DNA of 64,000 nucleotides, from contig CM076143.1 of NCBI GenBank assembly GCA_038025085.1, forward strand, positions 36,106,501 to 36,170,500. Direction: 5' to 3'. The notes beneath the pieces are model-generated. The model was not told where the DNA came from, did no database searches, and was given only the letters and a program-made list of their open reading frames with translations. Shown here one piece after another: positions 11,673 to 22,378 of this stretch. The position numbers and the translations under genes are program-made. Each line of letters starts with the position of its first letter. The first letter of the stretch is position 1. The DNA is from Tetragonia tetragonoides (taxonomy: Eukaryota > Streptophyta > Magnoliopsida > Caryophyllales > Aizoaceae).

Positions 11673-13161
11673 TTGGGGGTGAAGGGCAAAGTGGTGCCCG
11701 CCTCCCTAGACTCATTAAATTCAGCATCAAATTGTTTAAGAAGTTCCTCCATAGGACCCTTCTCAAGATGAAGGTTAAGGTTCTGCTTTTTCTCATTGGT
11801 TTTCATGTTGCTTCCTTTTTCCCTGCCTTTCCCATTCTTCTTGTTTCCAGTCTCAGTCATCTATTCTTTCCCTTTCCCAGTGTATGGCAAAGCCTTCCTG
11901 CATTTTTTTGTTACTTCATTGACCCCATTGTCATTCTCAGTCATCACAAGTTCTCAGTCAACCGGGTTCTTTCGCTTAAGGGTGAGCCTTTCCAGAAAGG
12001 ATGTAATTTTTGAAGGGGTGTTCTTTTGTGGGTTAAGTGGATGAGGGCTGTTTATGTGGTTTGATTGCTTTTTTGGTGATGGGCTTGGGGTTATAATGGA
12101 AGTTATTATGGGGCTGGTGTTATTGTGGGTTGGGTCTGGTGAAAATTCTGATAATGGAGCAGGTCTATTACCAGGAGTACGATCAGGGGTTTTAAATTCG
12201 CCAGGCTCAGTAACAGTGTAAGCCTGTTTAGGTGAGGGTGGTGGGCTTCCGTGCATAACAGCCAATTCAATTAGAGTGGAAAATTGTGGCCCTGACCCAT
12301 TCTCATAGTCCATAACACTAAAGGGTTTTAGTAATATGTTATCCCCAGAAGAGGTAACATGGGCTTTGGTAGTATTGAGTCCAGTAATATTAATACGGGG
12401 GTCAATTTGTGAAATGCCTTCAATATCAATATTACAATTGCTGTAATCCAAATTCATACCTTGAGCCACATGATGATTTGACAGGGATTGGAGGAGAAGG
12501 TCACTGGTGCACGCTACCTGCCATGATGGCTGACTAGTCGAGGCCCCGGCTGTCACATCAAACTTTGGCGTTCCTGTTCCCCTACCATCACTTTTGTGTA
12601 GGTCAATACCCAGCAGTTTATTGGAGGTTTCTTTGGCAGTCCACTGAGCGTCACTCGCCGCTTGAATAAGGCGGTCCCTTTCTCTCTTCAGTCTTCTTTG
12701 GGTCAAGAGCCCTTCTTGAACTTCTGCATTTCTCCTCTCCTCAGCCACCGGATCATTTTGCTCATCTGGTAAACTACTGCAGAACCAATTAAGACCTTCT
12801 AAACAACGTAAAACATGAGCTAGAAACATAGAACCAGGCCCGGCTCTTGGCAGGTGCATATGGAGCACCTGCACAGGGCCTCAAGTTTTTGGGGCCCCAA
12901 AATGTGTAATGGGTCTGGTCTAGATTAGTGGAGTTTGGAAGCCTTAACTTCAATGGGTCTTTCCGTTTTGAATAAAGATGGCATAGGTCACGCATCATTA
13001 CTCATTAATTACACAATTCCTTCACCCTCGCTTCTCTTCTCTTCTCTTTCTCTCTCCACTAGCAAGGGAATCATATTTTCAACCTCCCTACTTTTACGCC
13101 TCACATGCTTTCCCAAAACATAGACTGCAAATAATAATCCACTGCATCTTCATCTTATTTA

Positions 13162-14970
13162 GTGGCCGTTTGGCCTAACTTTTACAAAACTGCTTTTGTG
13201 AACAAAAGTACTTTTATCATAAGCTACTTTTGAAGAAGCAGTAAGGTGTTTGGCAAAACTTATAATAGAAGTGTTTTTGATGATTTTCTTGTTTGGCCAA
13301 GCTTTTGTAAAACAGTTTTATTTTTAAAATTTTTATATTTCTTATATAAATAAATAAATAAATATAAAAATGGTCATTAATTTTTATAAACTATTTTATG
13401 TTTTCTCATTTTTTTCCCTATTTTTCTTTACCACAAAGCGAGCACTGAAAAATAAATACTTCTCAAAATTCAACTATTCAAATAAAAGAAAAATTCCGAA
13501 AATACAAATCAACTTGTGTCCCATAAAAAAAATAATAAAAAGAAGAAGAGTAATACAACTTCTCTTCAACCATACACCAAAAAAAAGTAATAATTTTTTA
13601 ATTCATTAAAGATCTAGCAATTGTATTGCGGACTGAAATCATATCATGATCATCCAATGCTCCACCAGACCACCATCCTCTTCTGAATTGTGACTCTTCT
13701 CCTCTTCTTCTCCTTCAACAATAGGCATGTGGTTAGGATCCTTATCACACTTGTCAAATTCTTCATCTTCAATTGCATATTTTTGAATGAAGTTCTGTAG
13801 ACCCGTAATAGCCGCCACAAGTTTGCATTGTGTAGAAAATTTGTAACTCGGCATCCTACATACCCTTCATTGCTTCCCTCCTCTCTTGTTCATGTATCAA
13901 AACTGGAGCAATTAAACCTCAGAGCATTATTTATGATGGGGATTCAGAACAAATGAATTACTGAGTATTAAAGACAAACCCATTAAATTCACATGATTTC
14001 TATGTTCTAACAGGTGTAACCATGATGCTAATTGTGAAGCACTTTAGGATATAGGTAATCTCCACCCTCAATAAAACAACCATTAAATCAAAAAATTGTA
14101 TATAAAAAAAAAACCACCAAATCAAATTATATCAGACCACCAAATTTTCATCTCCAATCTGAAGAAGTTAAAAAAATATATATCAAATGAAATAAATAAA
14201 ATAAACTTCTCACCTGCTCATTGCTAGTAGGAGGCTGTAAATTTTGTAGAGATGCTGAAACCTCAGGAGCAACAATATGAATTTCTTGTTCTTTTCCCTG
14301 AGTATTGAGAAAGGAAACCAATTAGATCTTAGTATTAAGGTTTAGACGACACAATTAATTGACAAAAAAACTATACAAATTGTAGAACCTTGTCAATAAT
14401 AGAAGATTTCTTCGAAACACTTGACGGTCTCCGAGATAGTGTAGGTTAAGGTTCACGATTGTAGATCTAATTTGGGGTTTCATCAGTAGAATAGACAAAT
14501 CGAAAAACCCTAAAAAACACAAATTTTAAACCCTAAAAATTGAAAACCAAGATGATGACTGACCTCATTGTTTGGATATGGTGGAGGACATCGATTCTTT
14601 GATGGATTCATGAGAGGCAAATTTTTTTTTCTTTCAAGATTGGCTGAAAAGCATTCGACTTTGGAGAGAGTGAGAGGAGAGCGAGAAATGGAAACTGAAA
14701 GAAAATAACGTGAACCACGTTTGAATAGGAGAGAGAAAAGAGGGTTTATATAGGGACAATTTCGAAATTATAAATTTGTTCAGTAAAAATAACCCGCGCT
14801 TCCCGAAAAGCGGAAATAAAAGCCTCAAAATTGTACTTCTGCTTTTGAGGGTCCATTTTGGCAGAAGCAGCTTTTTAAAAGCAATTTTTAATTATTGAAA
14901 TTTATTATGTTTGGTCTAACTTATGCTTTTAAGGCCAAAAATACCTAAAAAAGTTAGGCAAAACAGCACC
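13162..14970 (-). mobile_element. PIF/Harbinger-like element, deleted, inside the hAT
   Basis: The ends are similar inverted repeats (GTGGCCGTTTGGCCTAACTT and, inverted, GGTGCTGTTTTGCCTAACTT). Flanks are TTA on the left and TAA on the right, compatible with but not an exact TWA duplication. The interior contains exon-like remnants of a minus-strand gene. This places three insertion layers here: LINE, hAT, Harbinger. Confidence 0.65.
13639..14612 (-). pseudogene. remnant of a Harbinger-type transposon gene
   Basis: On the minus strand a segment beginning MNPSKNRCPPPYPNNE (near 14610) runs into a GT splice-like site. Another exon-like block lies at about 14213-14300 (ending ...SNEQ before GTGAG). 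At 13854-13639 is MPSYKFSTQCKLVAAITGLQ followed by NFIQKY, which resembles the C-terminal end of DDE_4 (Harbinger) transposases around their LHNFIR motif. The catalytic core is missing, so this is an internally deleted derivative. The assignment of the N-terminal pieces is inference. Confidence 0.5.
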
Positions 14971-15563
14971 TAAGTACTGTATATAAAATCTTTTACGAAA
15001 AAAAGGTATATTAAAGCAAATTAGATAATTTTTTTATATAAAATCGTTTAACAAATCAAAGGCTAGAAGGCCCAATCCTTCCTTTTTTTGTTGAAGACGA
15101 AAATGTGGGTCAATGGCCAGATGAACTTCATTTTTTCTCCCAAGTTGGGTTATATGAATTACAATTTTTTTTTGGGAGTGATATATGAACTATAAACTTA
15201 ATCGCTGATCAAATTATAGTTATTCATTTATCCCACTTTTCTATGCTTGGTGTATGTGAAGCTTTTGTGTCACTAAATTATTTCAGTTTGAATGATTTCT
15301 TATTTGAAGTATATAGTATTAGCATCTCGCATCGGGAACAAGAATGTTAAGGAAGAAGAAAAAAAGTTGTGACTACTCTAAATTTTTGGGTTCTAAATTT
15401 AAATTTTCACACAGGCCCCCTAAAAAGTTGGAGACGGCCCTGCTTAGAACCTAACCCAACTGCCTTTGAGATCTTTAAACCTTCGGAGTTGTTCGGTTTC
15501 ACTTTGGTCTCCTGGCATCTGATGAAGAGCCTCGGGTCTATGGGGAGAGGATGTGGTGGTAAC

Positions 15564-16409
15564 CACTACTACAAAAAGAAGCTAAGCAGCACTTTTGTTG
15601 CAACACCTTTTGAAAGTGTTATATTAGATTTATAATGCAGCACTTTTTTCCATTATTCAATAAGAGGCAGAAAAAGCCATGCATATAGGAAACTGACTCT
15701 TACCCATATTATATTGTCAGGGAAAATAATATAAGTACAATAAATTTGAAACTAGTAAAGATAATCTTTTCTCATAGACAATGTGTAAAGTTTAAAAATA
15801 ATAAGGCATTATGAAAATAGTGAAGATAATAAAATATATAGGAAAATAATGTGATTGGCTATTAGTTTTATTTGGGAGAGAGGGAGTGATAAAGAAACAC
15901 GCAAAAAAAAAAGAAACGAAAGAAAATACGAAATTCGAAATGGGTTAAATATATATTGCTTTCACCAAGATAACACAAGAAGCTGAGTGGCCTAGTGGTA
16001 AGCACGCTGGATAAGTTATTATACTTGTTGTTCCCAGGTTCGAGTCCCAGCACAAGTAAAAGGAAGAAAAATGGGGAATCCGTAAACAAGGACTTGGAAT
16101 TGAGTAAAGGTCTCCCCCAATATTTTTTGATTTGTTTTTAATTTTTTTTTTAAATATCTGTAATTAAATCAGCTCGTAAAAGTGTTGTTATACATATTTA
16201 AAAATGTTGCATTTAGTATTTACAAAAAAGCGCTGCACAATGCAACGTTTTTTAAAAGCATTGCATAAACTGTTATAAACGTTGCATTAGGCAAATGCAA
16301 CGCGAGCAAAGGCAACACTTCAAAAAGTGTCGTCTAATCCTTAGAGCAACGTTTTTACACCTTAATACGACATTTTTAGAGCGCTGCAAAAGCCTTTTTT
16401 GTTCTAGTG
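15564..16409. mobile_element. small non-autonomous CACTA element
   Basis: Ends are CACTACTACAAAAA and, inverted, CACTAGAACAAAAAA. The flanks are an exact 3-bp duplication AAC (15561-15563 and 16410-16412), the CACTA signature. Subterminal DNA is rich in repeats of GCAACACTTTT/AAAAGTGTTGC type. No transposase; a SINE-like tRNA-derived segment lies inside. It is inserted in the 5' part of the LINE. Confidence 0.85.
15975..16095 (+). repeat. tRNA-derived SINE-like sequence
   Basis: Box A (TGGCCTAGTGG, about 15987) and box B (GGTTCGAGTCC, about 16036) of an RNA polymerase III promoter are spaced as in tRNA-derived SINEs. The cloverleaf is not complete, so it is not a tRNA gene. No clear target duplication was found. 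It lies inside the small CACTA element. Confidence 0.55.
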
Positions 16410-16412
16410 AAC

Positions 16413-17707
16413 CCTGCTTATTTGGTGTCTAGCTTTATTTCCAATTGGTAAACACGAATTCTCGGCCCGTCATTTGGCTTCCACTCAAGTACTCATGTCT
16501 TTTGATATTATTTTACATACGGTTTGGCTAGTGCATATGATAAGTGAATTAATTGGCTTAAAGATTCTATAAAAATTAACAAATTACCCCACAATTGCAT
16601 CGTTACTCACACCTTTAATAAATACAACAATTCAAAGTCCATCTACAATTTCAAAACTACCCTTAGACAATTAAAACTAAAACATAACAGCTGCAAAAAA
16701 AATAAAAATAAATCTATTCATCCCAAAACACCACCATCATAACTCATAAGTGTCTATTTTCAAGATTTTTTCTGGCATCACCACCCACCAACATAACCAA
16801 CCACTAGAACGGAATTTCTTCCGACACCATTACCAACACCATTTTTTCCAGTGTTGAGGTTTTCCGCCAGCTTTGGATCTATAGGAAACACTAAAGGAAA
16901 AGGTGAAGCCAAATATGAAGATTTACAAAACCAAAATAAAAAAAACAAAATTAACTAAAATTCACCCGCCCACGCATCCCCATTTTCTCTGTCCTCCCTC
17001 AAATTCCCTCTTTCGAATCTCTGGCAAGATTGCTTTAAACAAGTTATAGCTAATTTAGCCAATCAAACATTTTGTATAAATAGTTAAGACAAACAGATTA
17101 TTATTATCAGAAGCTGTTACGAGTTTATTGAATAAATAAGAAATTTTATCTATTTAATCATTTTCTTTACTAAAACATAAATTTAATTTACTAAGATATC
17201 AATTTCATTTACTTAAAAATTTTCAATTTTAGAAATTACAAACATCAATTTTGTTCACTTGAACACCAATTTTCTTTACTAAAATGTCACTTTTGTTTAC
17301 AAAAACAATGATTTTGTTTATTAAAATATCAATTTTATTTACTGAACAATTTATTTACTAAATCTTTAGGCTAACTTAAATAGACAATTTTCCTTATCTA
17401 TTTAATAAATGTTTACCATTATTATTATCAAAATAGTTAACAAATAACATCTAACGTAATCAGCTAACAAGTAATTGCCAAAAATACCATGCTCACTGAT
17501 ACTTGTTTGCGTGTTCATTTTTGATAAAAAACTTGTTTGCGTGTTCATTTTTGATAAAAAAAAACAGGGCCAACTATCAAAGTTATGTTCTTTTTTTTTG
17601 ATAATCAATCAAAGTTATATTTCAAAAGATAAATTTGCAATACTAGTAGTATTTTCAAAAGTCTAAGCAACATTAAAATGTAGAAAAGATAACTCTTTAA
17701 GTCTTAA
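16413..17707. other. AT-rich non-coding interval
   Basis: After the first about 90 bp, which may still belong to the LINE ORF1, no gene is seen. At 17140-17350 there are irregular repeats of an ATTTACTAAAATaTCAATTTT theme. At 17500-17560 a roughly 30-bp segment beginning ACTTGTTTGCGTGTTCATTT is present twice in tandem. Confidence 0.5.
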
Positions 17708-18242
17708 GGTCCTGTTCACTTCAACGAAATGGTGCGGGACGGTGAGGAATGGAACGTCGCGGCGCAGATAATTCAAAAAAAATATGAGACAAAATGCAGT
17801 ACAGAATGCGGAACGGAACGGCGCGGAACGAAACCGATTGGAACGGAACGGAAGGGTGTTGTGTGGATTTAGTCCACCGTGTACCCAATATATTTGAGGG
17901 GTGTTTTCACTATTAGAGGGGTGCGTAGCTCCAGGTGAAGTATGAGGTGACTTCACTATTAGAGGAGTGGCGCCAAGGGGGGGTGGCTCCACTAGAAGTA
18001 GGGGGTGACTCCAGATGAAATATAGGGTGACATTTAGATCATTGGTCCACCATGTACTAAGGCCCTGTTCTTTTAGTCGATTCCATACTGCATTCCGTTC
18101 CGTTTTGTTCCGTTCCACATTCTGTAATTCATTTTGTCTCACATTTTTTTGAATTATCCGCGCCGCGCCGCGCCGCGCCGTTCCGTTCCAATCCATTTCG
18201 TTCCTCACCGTCCCGCACCATTCCGTTGAAGAGAAAAGGGCC
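17708..18242. mobile_element. Tourist-like (PIF/Harbinger) MITE
   Basis: Termini GGTCCTGTTCACTTCAACG and, inverted, GGCCCTTTTCTCTTCAACGG are matched for over 40 bp. The element is flanked by TAA (17705-17707 and 18243-18245), fitting the TWA duplication of this superfamily. Arms are rich in GGAACGGAACGG/CCGTTCC and GCGCCGCGCC motifs, and a further inverted copy of the end starts near 18060. ORFs inside are chance. Confidence 0.75.
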
Positions 18243-18501
18243 TAAGTCCACACAAGTTTTTTATTTTTCTCCCCTTCATTTTTTCCCCCTTTGGCAATGA
18301 ACAGATAAGTTGATATTAAAATTATTTGCAGAAAATTATTTCTACAGCGAAACACCTACCTACTTACGACCATTTTCTGTTTACACAGTGTGAAATTATT
18401 TTGTTACACTTGCAAATAGTAAAATACCCTGTGGCTGGTTGAAGAACTTTGAGAGGGGAGATTTTTCTTTTCGTTGAATTTAGGGAAGATAGTTTTAGCT
18501 T

Positions 18502-18772
18502 TTTTTTTCTTTTTCTTTTTTTTAAGGTAAGGAAAAATGAAGGGAAACTAGAAGACCCTACTTTCGAAGGTGACTCCTAGCAAATCTTCATAAAGTAATT
18601 GAGACAATTCCCGATCCGGGGGTTTTAGAAAAGTGCTTTATAGTGTCATGTGAGTGGCCGAAATTGGCAAACCAGTCTACTACTCAGTTTCCTTCTCTAT
18701 AAACATGTTGGATCGCTGTAGGAAATATCGGAGCCAGAAACTTACCAGTGTCTACAATTAGTGTATAACGAA
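18502..18772 (-). mobile_element. 5'-truncated LINE tail
   Basis: On the minus strand a segment resembling the end of a LINE RNase H (with LSQLLYEDLLGVTFE) is followed by a short 3' UTR and an A-rich tail (18502-18526 on plus, T-rich). It is flanked by a 16-bp duplication AAGATAGTTTTAGCTT (18486-18501 and 18773-18788). Only the 3' about 270 bp of the LINE were inserted. Confidence 0.75.
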
Positions 18773-18826
18773 AAGATAGTTTTAGCTTGGAGAAAGTAAA
18801 GGGAGAGAAAAAAAAAACTCTCCTTA

Positions 18827-21823
18827 TCTTAACCCTATTATAGCCATATTGACTGGGCTATGGGTAACGGATCTTGGATGCAGCACTATGGCAGTTTGGA
18901 AGTTGATTATCTTAACCCTCTTGTTTCTGATCATACACCTCTGTATATTTCTACTGATTGTCCTACCCTCAAGTCCCCTAAGCCTTTCAGACTGTTAAAC
19001 GCCTTGCTCACACAGGATAATTTTTCTGAAATTGACATCAAGTCTGGGAGGAACACATTGAAGGTCATAAAATGTTCACTATCTGGCAAAAACTCAAGAA
19101 AATTGCTAGGCTTGCTGCTGACATATAGAGAGACTTGTCTAGTATTGATAAGAAATTGTTGTCTACCCAACAACATCTTACACACATGCAAGACCTTTTG
19201 CAACATGATTTATTTAATCCTCACTTGATAAAGCTTGAGAAGGAACAATGCCAGGATATTGATAAATGGGCTATTGTACAGGAAAAGATCGATACTTAGG
19301 CAGAAATCTAGAGCAACTTGGATACAACATGGTGATCAAAATAGCAAGTATTTTCATGCTTATCTGAAATCTAGACGGGCTATGAATAAAGTTGTTTTTA
19401 TTTATATAGAGGATGGTACAGAGATCACAACCCCTCAAGGAATTCAGGAGAAGTTTCTGGCATTCTTTCAGAACCTAATGGGGGATTCAGCAGCTCAACT
19501 ACCTGTCATTGACCTTAATATTGCTCGTGATGGTCCAGTTCTACAGCTTCCTCATCAGCAACAATTATTGACAGAAGTTAGTGACACTGAGATTTTACAA
19601 GCTCTTAAGGAACTTCCCTCGGATAAGGCTCCAGGTAAGGATGGTTTCCCTGCTGAATTTTTTAAGACGTATTGGTCTGTTATTGGCAATGATGTTTGCT
19701 CTGCTGTAAAGCAATTTTTTTGCAATGGAAAAATGCTTAAAGCTGTCAACTGTACAACAATAACTCTTGTCCCTAAAGTGTCTAAACCTACCTATGTGAA
19801 GGAATATAGACCAATAGCATGTTGCTCTACCCTTTATAAAATAATTGCTAAGATCCTCACAAATAAGTTAAAAACAGTTGTGGATGTTCTTGTTGGCCCT
19901 GCTCAGTCTGCTTTTATTGAAGGAAGACACATACTTGATAATATTATCCTCAGTCATGAGCTTGTTAAGGGCTATACTAGGAAAGGGATCTTTCCTAGGT
20001 GTATGCTTAATGTTGATTTGAGGAAGGCATACGACTCTATTGAATGGAGCTATCTAGAACTGGTTTTGTTAGAGTTCGGGCTTCCTTACAAGTTTGTTCA
20101 GCTGATTATGAGTTGTGTAACAATAGTGAGCTATTCTATCCTTATTAATGGTAATCTCACACCTGCATTTGTGGCAAAAAAAAGGCTTCGTCAAGGAGAT
20201 CTAATGTCTCCTTTACTTTTTGTGCTAGCTATGGAATACTTGAGTAGATATTTGAAACAGCTGAAGAAAAACCCTGACTTCAACTTCCACCCGAGGTGTG
20301 GGAAGTTAGACATCACACATGTTTGTTTCGCAGATGACCTCTTGTTGTTCTGCGGGGGTGATATGATTTCAGTGCAACTGTTATATGAGGCCTTTGATCA
20401 CTTCTCTAGGGTCTCTGGTCTAAATGCTAACATTGACAAAAGCTCAATTATTATAGCTGGTGTCTCACACAGTGTGCAGGAGCAAATTATGCAGTCTTTG
20501 GGTTTCAATATGGGTGAGCTTCCCTTTAAATACCTTGGGGTCCCTCTCTCATCTAAGAAGTTGACTGTCATGCAATGTAAACCCTTTGTTGATAAAATTG
20601 TGAACAAGATTAACTGCTGGACCTCAAAATTCCTTTCTTATGGAGGGAGACTACAGTTAATTAAAAGTGTCTTGTTTGTATTGCAAACCTATTGGTCCCA
20701 AATTTTCTTGCTGCCAAAAAAGGTGATCAAGCTTGTTGAAGCTGCTTGCAGAACCTTCCTCTGGACAGGTCATGCCTCGACCTCCAAGAGAGCACTCATA
20801 GCATGGGAAAAGATATGTGAACCTCTCCAGGCTGGAGGTTTAAATGTTCTTAACATATACACATGGAACAAAGCTACCTTAGGTAAGCTACTTTGGGTAA
20901 TCACACAGAAGAAGGATAAATTGTGGATTTTATGGGTGCACACTTATTACTTGAAAGGATCCTCAACTTTATTTGTCCAACTACCAGCACAAGCTAGATG
21001 GATAGTTAAGAAAGTCATTGAGAACAGGGAGTGGATAGATGATGAACATAATGGGGCAATGAATCTGCAAGCTTTGACTGTGCATGGCAAATACAGCATT
21101 AAGGCAGCATACAAGTTATTGAATGACTTCACACCACCAGTTTCCTGGAAAAGATTGATGCTCATGCTTGAGCTTATATCTAGAAATCGTTTTATCTACT
21201 GGATTACCCTACATGGAAGACTCAATACTGCAGTATGGTGCGCAAAGTGGGGAATGCAACTTCCACTTCAGTGTTCCTTGTGTGATATAGGTGAATCTGA
21301 AGATATGGAACACCTATTTTTCAAGTGTCCGTTCTCTAAGAGCATCTGGTCAAGTATCCTCTGCTGGTTTAGAATTGATAGAAGACTATCTAGTTGGTCT
21401 GCAGAGATTCATTGGCTGCAAAGAAAATTGAAGAGCAAAAAGCCTTATTTGTGTATGCTGAATTTCCTTTTAGCTGCCATTGTCTATCATATTTGGACAA
21501 CTAGGAACAAGCTGTGTTTTCAGCAGGAACGCTACCCAGCACAGAAGATTATCTGTACCATTGTTGATGAACTTCACCTCTGTGGGACGAAGTTTCCCAA
21601 ATGGAAAGGTGTATTGAACAATCTCAATAGTTATCCTCAAGTGTAAAGCTCAAAGTTGTCCTCTGGTATGATGTAATACAGCACGTACCCTTCCTAAAAA
21701 GTGTCGTGCTATGTTATTGACACGGGTACTACTTTGATTTAGTGTTTACTTTAATGTCTGGTTGGTGAGTCCAATACCACTAGTGTACTTACATTGTTAT
21801 ATTTGGTTAATAATAATATTTTC

Positions 21824-21850
<27 letters not shown>
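18827..21850 (+). mobile_element. 5'-truncated LINE with poly(A) tail
   Basis: This plus-strand LINE lacks ORF1 and most of the endonuclease. It ends in a roughly 30-base poly(A) around 21827-21857. The sequence ACTCTCCTTA with preceding As occurs at both ends (ending 18826 and 21866), giving a target duplication of about 10-18 bp depending on how the As are counted. The 3' UTR is about 180 bp. It lies only 54 bp right of the LINE tail at 18502-18772. Confidence 0.85.
18860..21646 (+). pseudogene. LINE ORF2 (endonuclease end, reverse transcriptase, zf-RVT)
   Basis: The segment from 18860 is the end of the AP-endonuclease (VDYLNPLVSDHTPLYI); a frameshift follows near 19020. From 19235 one frame stays open for 803 codons. 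It contains DKAPGKDGFPAEFF, YRPIACCSTLYKIIAKIL, KAYDSIEW, LRQGDLMSPLLF, catalytic FADD (about residue 366) and a C-terminal zf-RVT (CSLCDIGESEDMEHLFFKCP). No RNase H follows, unlike the LINE at 7.5 kb, so they are different lineages. The long intact frame suggests fairly recent insertion, but the protein lacks its N-terminus. Confidence 0.9.
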
Positions 21851-21862
<12 letters not shown>

Positions 21863-21949
21863 TTAGAGGAAAAAGTAAACTGGGGCATGGAATTTGTTAA
21901 AAACACAAAAACTTATATAAGAGGCTCTTTTCGTAATTTTTGGTGAAAC

Positions 21950-22378
21950 GGGGGTCACTTTTCAATGAAAAAAATGTCACTATTAGTCATTATTAGTCAC
22001 CATAAGTAACCCCAATGTTTCTAAATAGTGACCCGATTTTTCTGTATGTATGTTGGTCTCACACAATACTTACTGTTCTTTAAAATGGTTCAATGCTAAA
22101 TAAGATTCAAAAACTTTCATATGAGGCGACCTCATTTTTTTATGATATATTACTTTTTTGTTTGGAGGTGTCGTTTTTTAAATATGACGATATCACTTTT
22201 CTGATAAAAAATATCTTGCCTCATGCACGAGGCCCCTCCTTTGAATTTTTGTGAATAAGATTTTGCAATAAGTTTGAGATAATTTAGATGATAAAATCTA
22301 GAAGATAGAAGCATTTAGACATTTACATGTATCAAACTAAAAGCCAATAGTGACACCACTGCAAGGCTAAATATAAAC
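21950..22378. repeat. long direct repeat, left copy (flank of copia element)
   Basis: About 430 bp starting GGGGTCACTTTTCAA and ending GGCTAAATATAAAC, directly abutting the LTR start at 22379. A close copy lies at 25922-26339, abutting the other end of the same element. A shorter related stretch occurs at 36600-36760 (GGATCACTTTTCAATG ... GTTGGTCTCACA), so at least the left part belongs to a dispersed repeat family. Confidence 0.75.

Larger units (their letters stand above)
12835..15442. mobile_element. hAT element, 2.6 kb, inside the LINE
   Basis: Termini are CAGGCCCGGCTC on the left and the complement of CAGGGCCGTCTCC on the right. The flanks are an 8-bp duplication with one mismatch (CATAGAAC at 12827-12834, CTTAGAAC at 15443-15450). 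Terminal regions share runs such as GGGGCCCCAAAA. No hAT transposase is seen. Most of the interior is a Harbinger remnant (13162-14970); the rest (14971-15400) is AT-rich. Confidence 0.75.
7530..15563 (-). mobile_element. L1-type LINE, minus strand, with nested insertions
   Basis: A poly(A) tail (poly-T at 7531-7553 on plus) follows ORF2 on the minus strand. ORF2 lies at 7614-11672 and ORF1 at 11954-12834. ORF1 continues in the same frame beyond a 2.6-kb hAT (12835-15442), through 15443-15563. A CACTA element starts at 15564, and the same frame can be followed for about 90 bp beyond it, to about 16500, with one stop. The 5' end and target duplication were not found. The LINE is dead: it has a frameshift near 11270, another near 9900, a TAG at 8547, and the insertions. 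Confidence 0.85.
11954..15563 (-). pseudogene. LINE ORF1, interrupted by a hAT element
   Basis: The 3' part (12834-11954) encodes a charged segment (RRLKRERDRL) followed by a Ser/Pro/Thr-rich tail ending about 280 bp before ORF2, the position and order expected of LINE ORF1. Across the hAT, taking one copy of its target duplication, the same frame resumes at 15443-15563. No zinc knuckle is visible in the part present. Assignment as ORF1 rests mainly on position and strand; sequence alone does not identify it. Confidence 0.6.

Noticed and set aside
15987..16046. Possible tRNA gene
   Set aside because: Box A and box B are present but no complete cloverleaf or acceptor stem was seen; SINE origin fits better. 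The same applies to 31290, 32700, 33640 and 36425.
19235..21646. Intact host gene of 803 codons
   Set aside because: It has LINE RT and zf-RVT motifs, a poly(A) tail and flanking duplication, and lacks a proper start; it is a truncated LINE ORF2.
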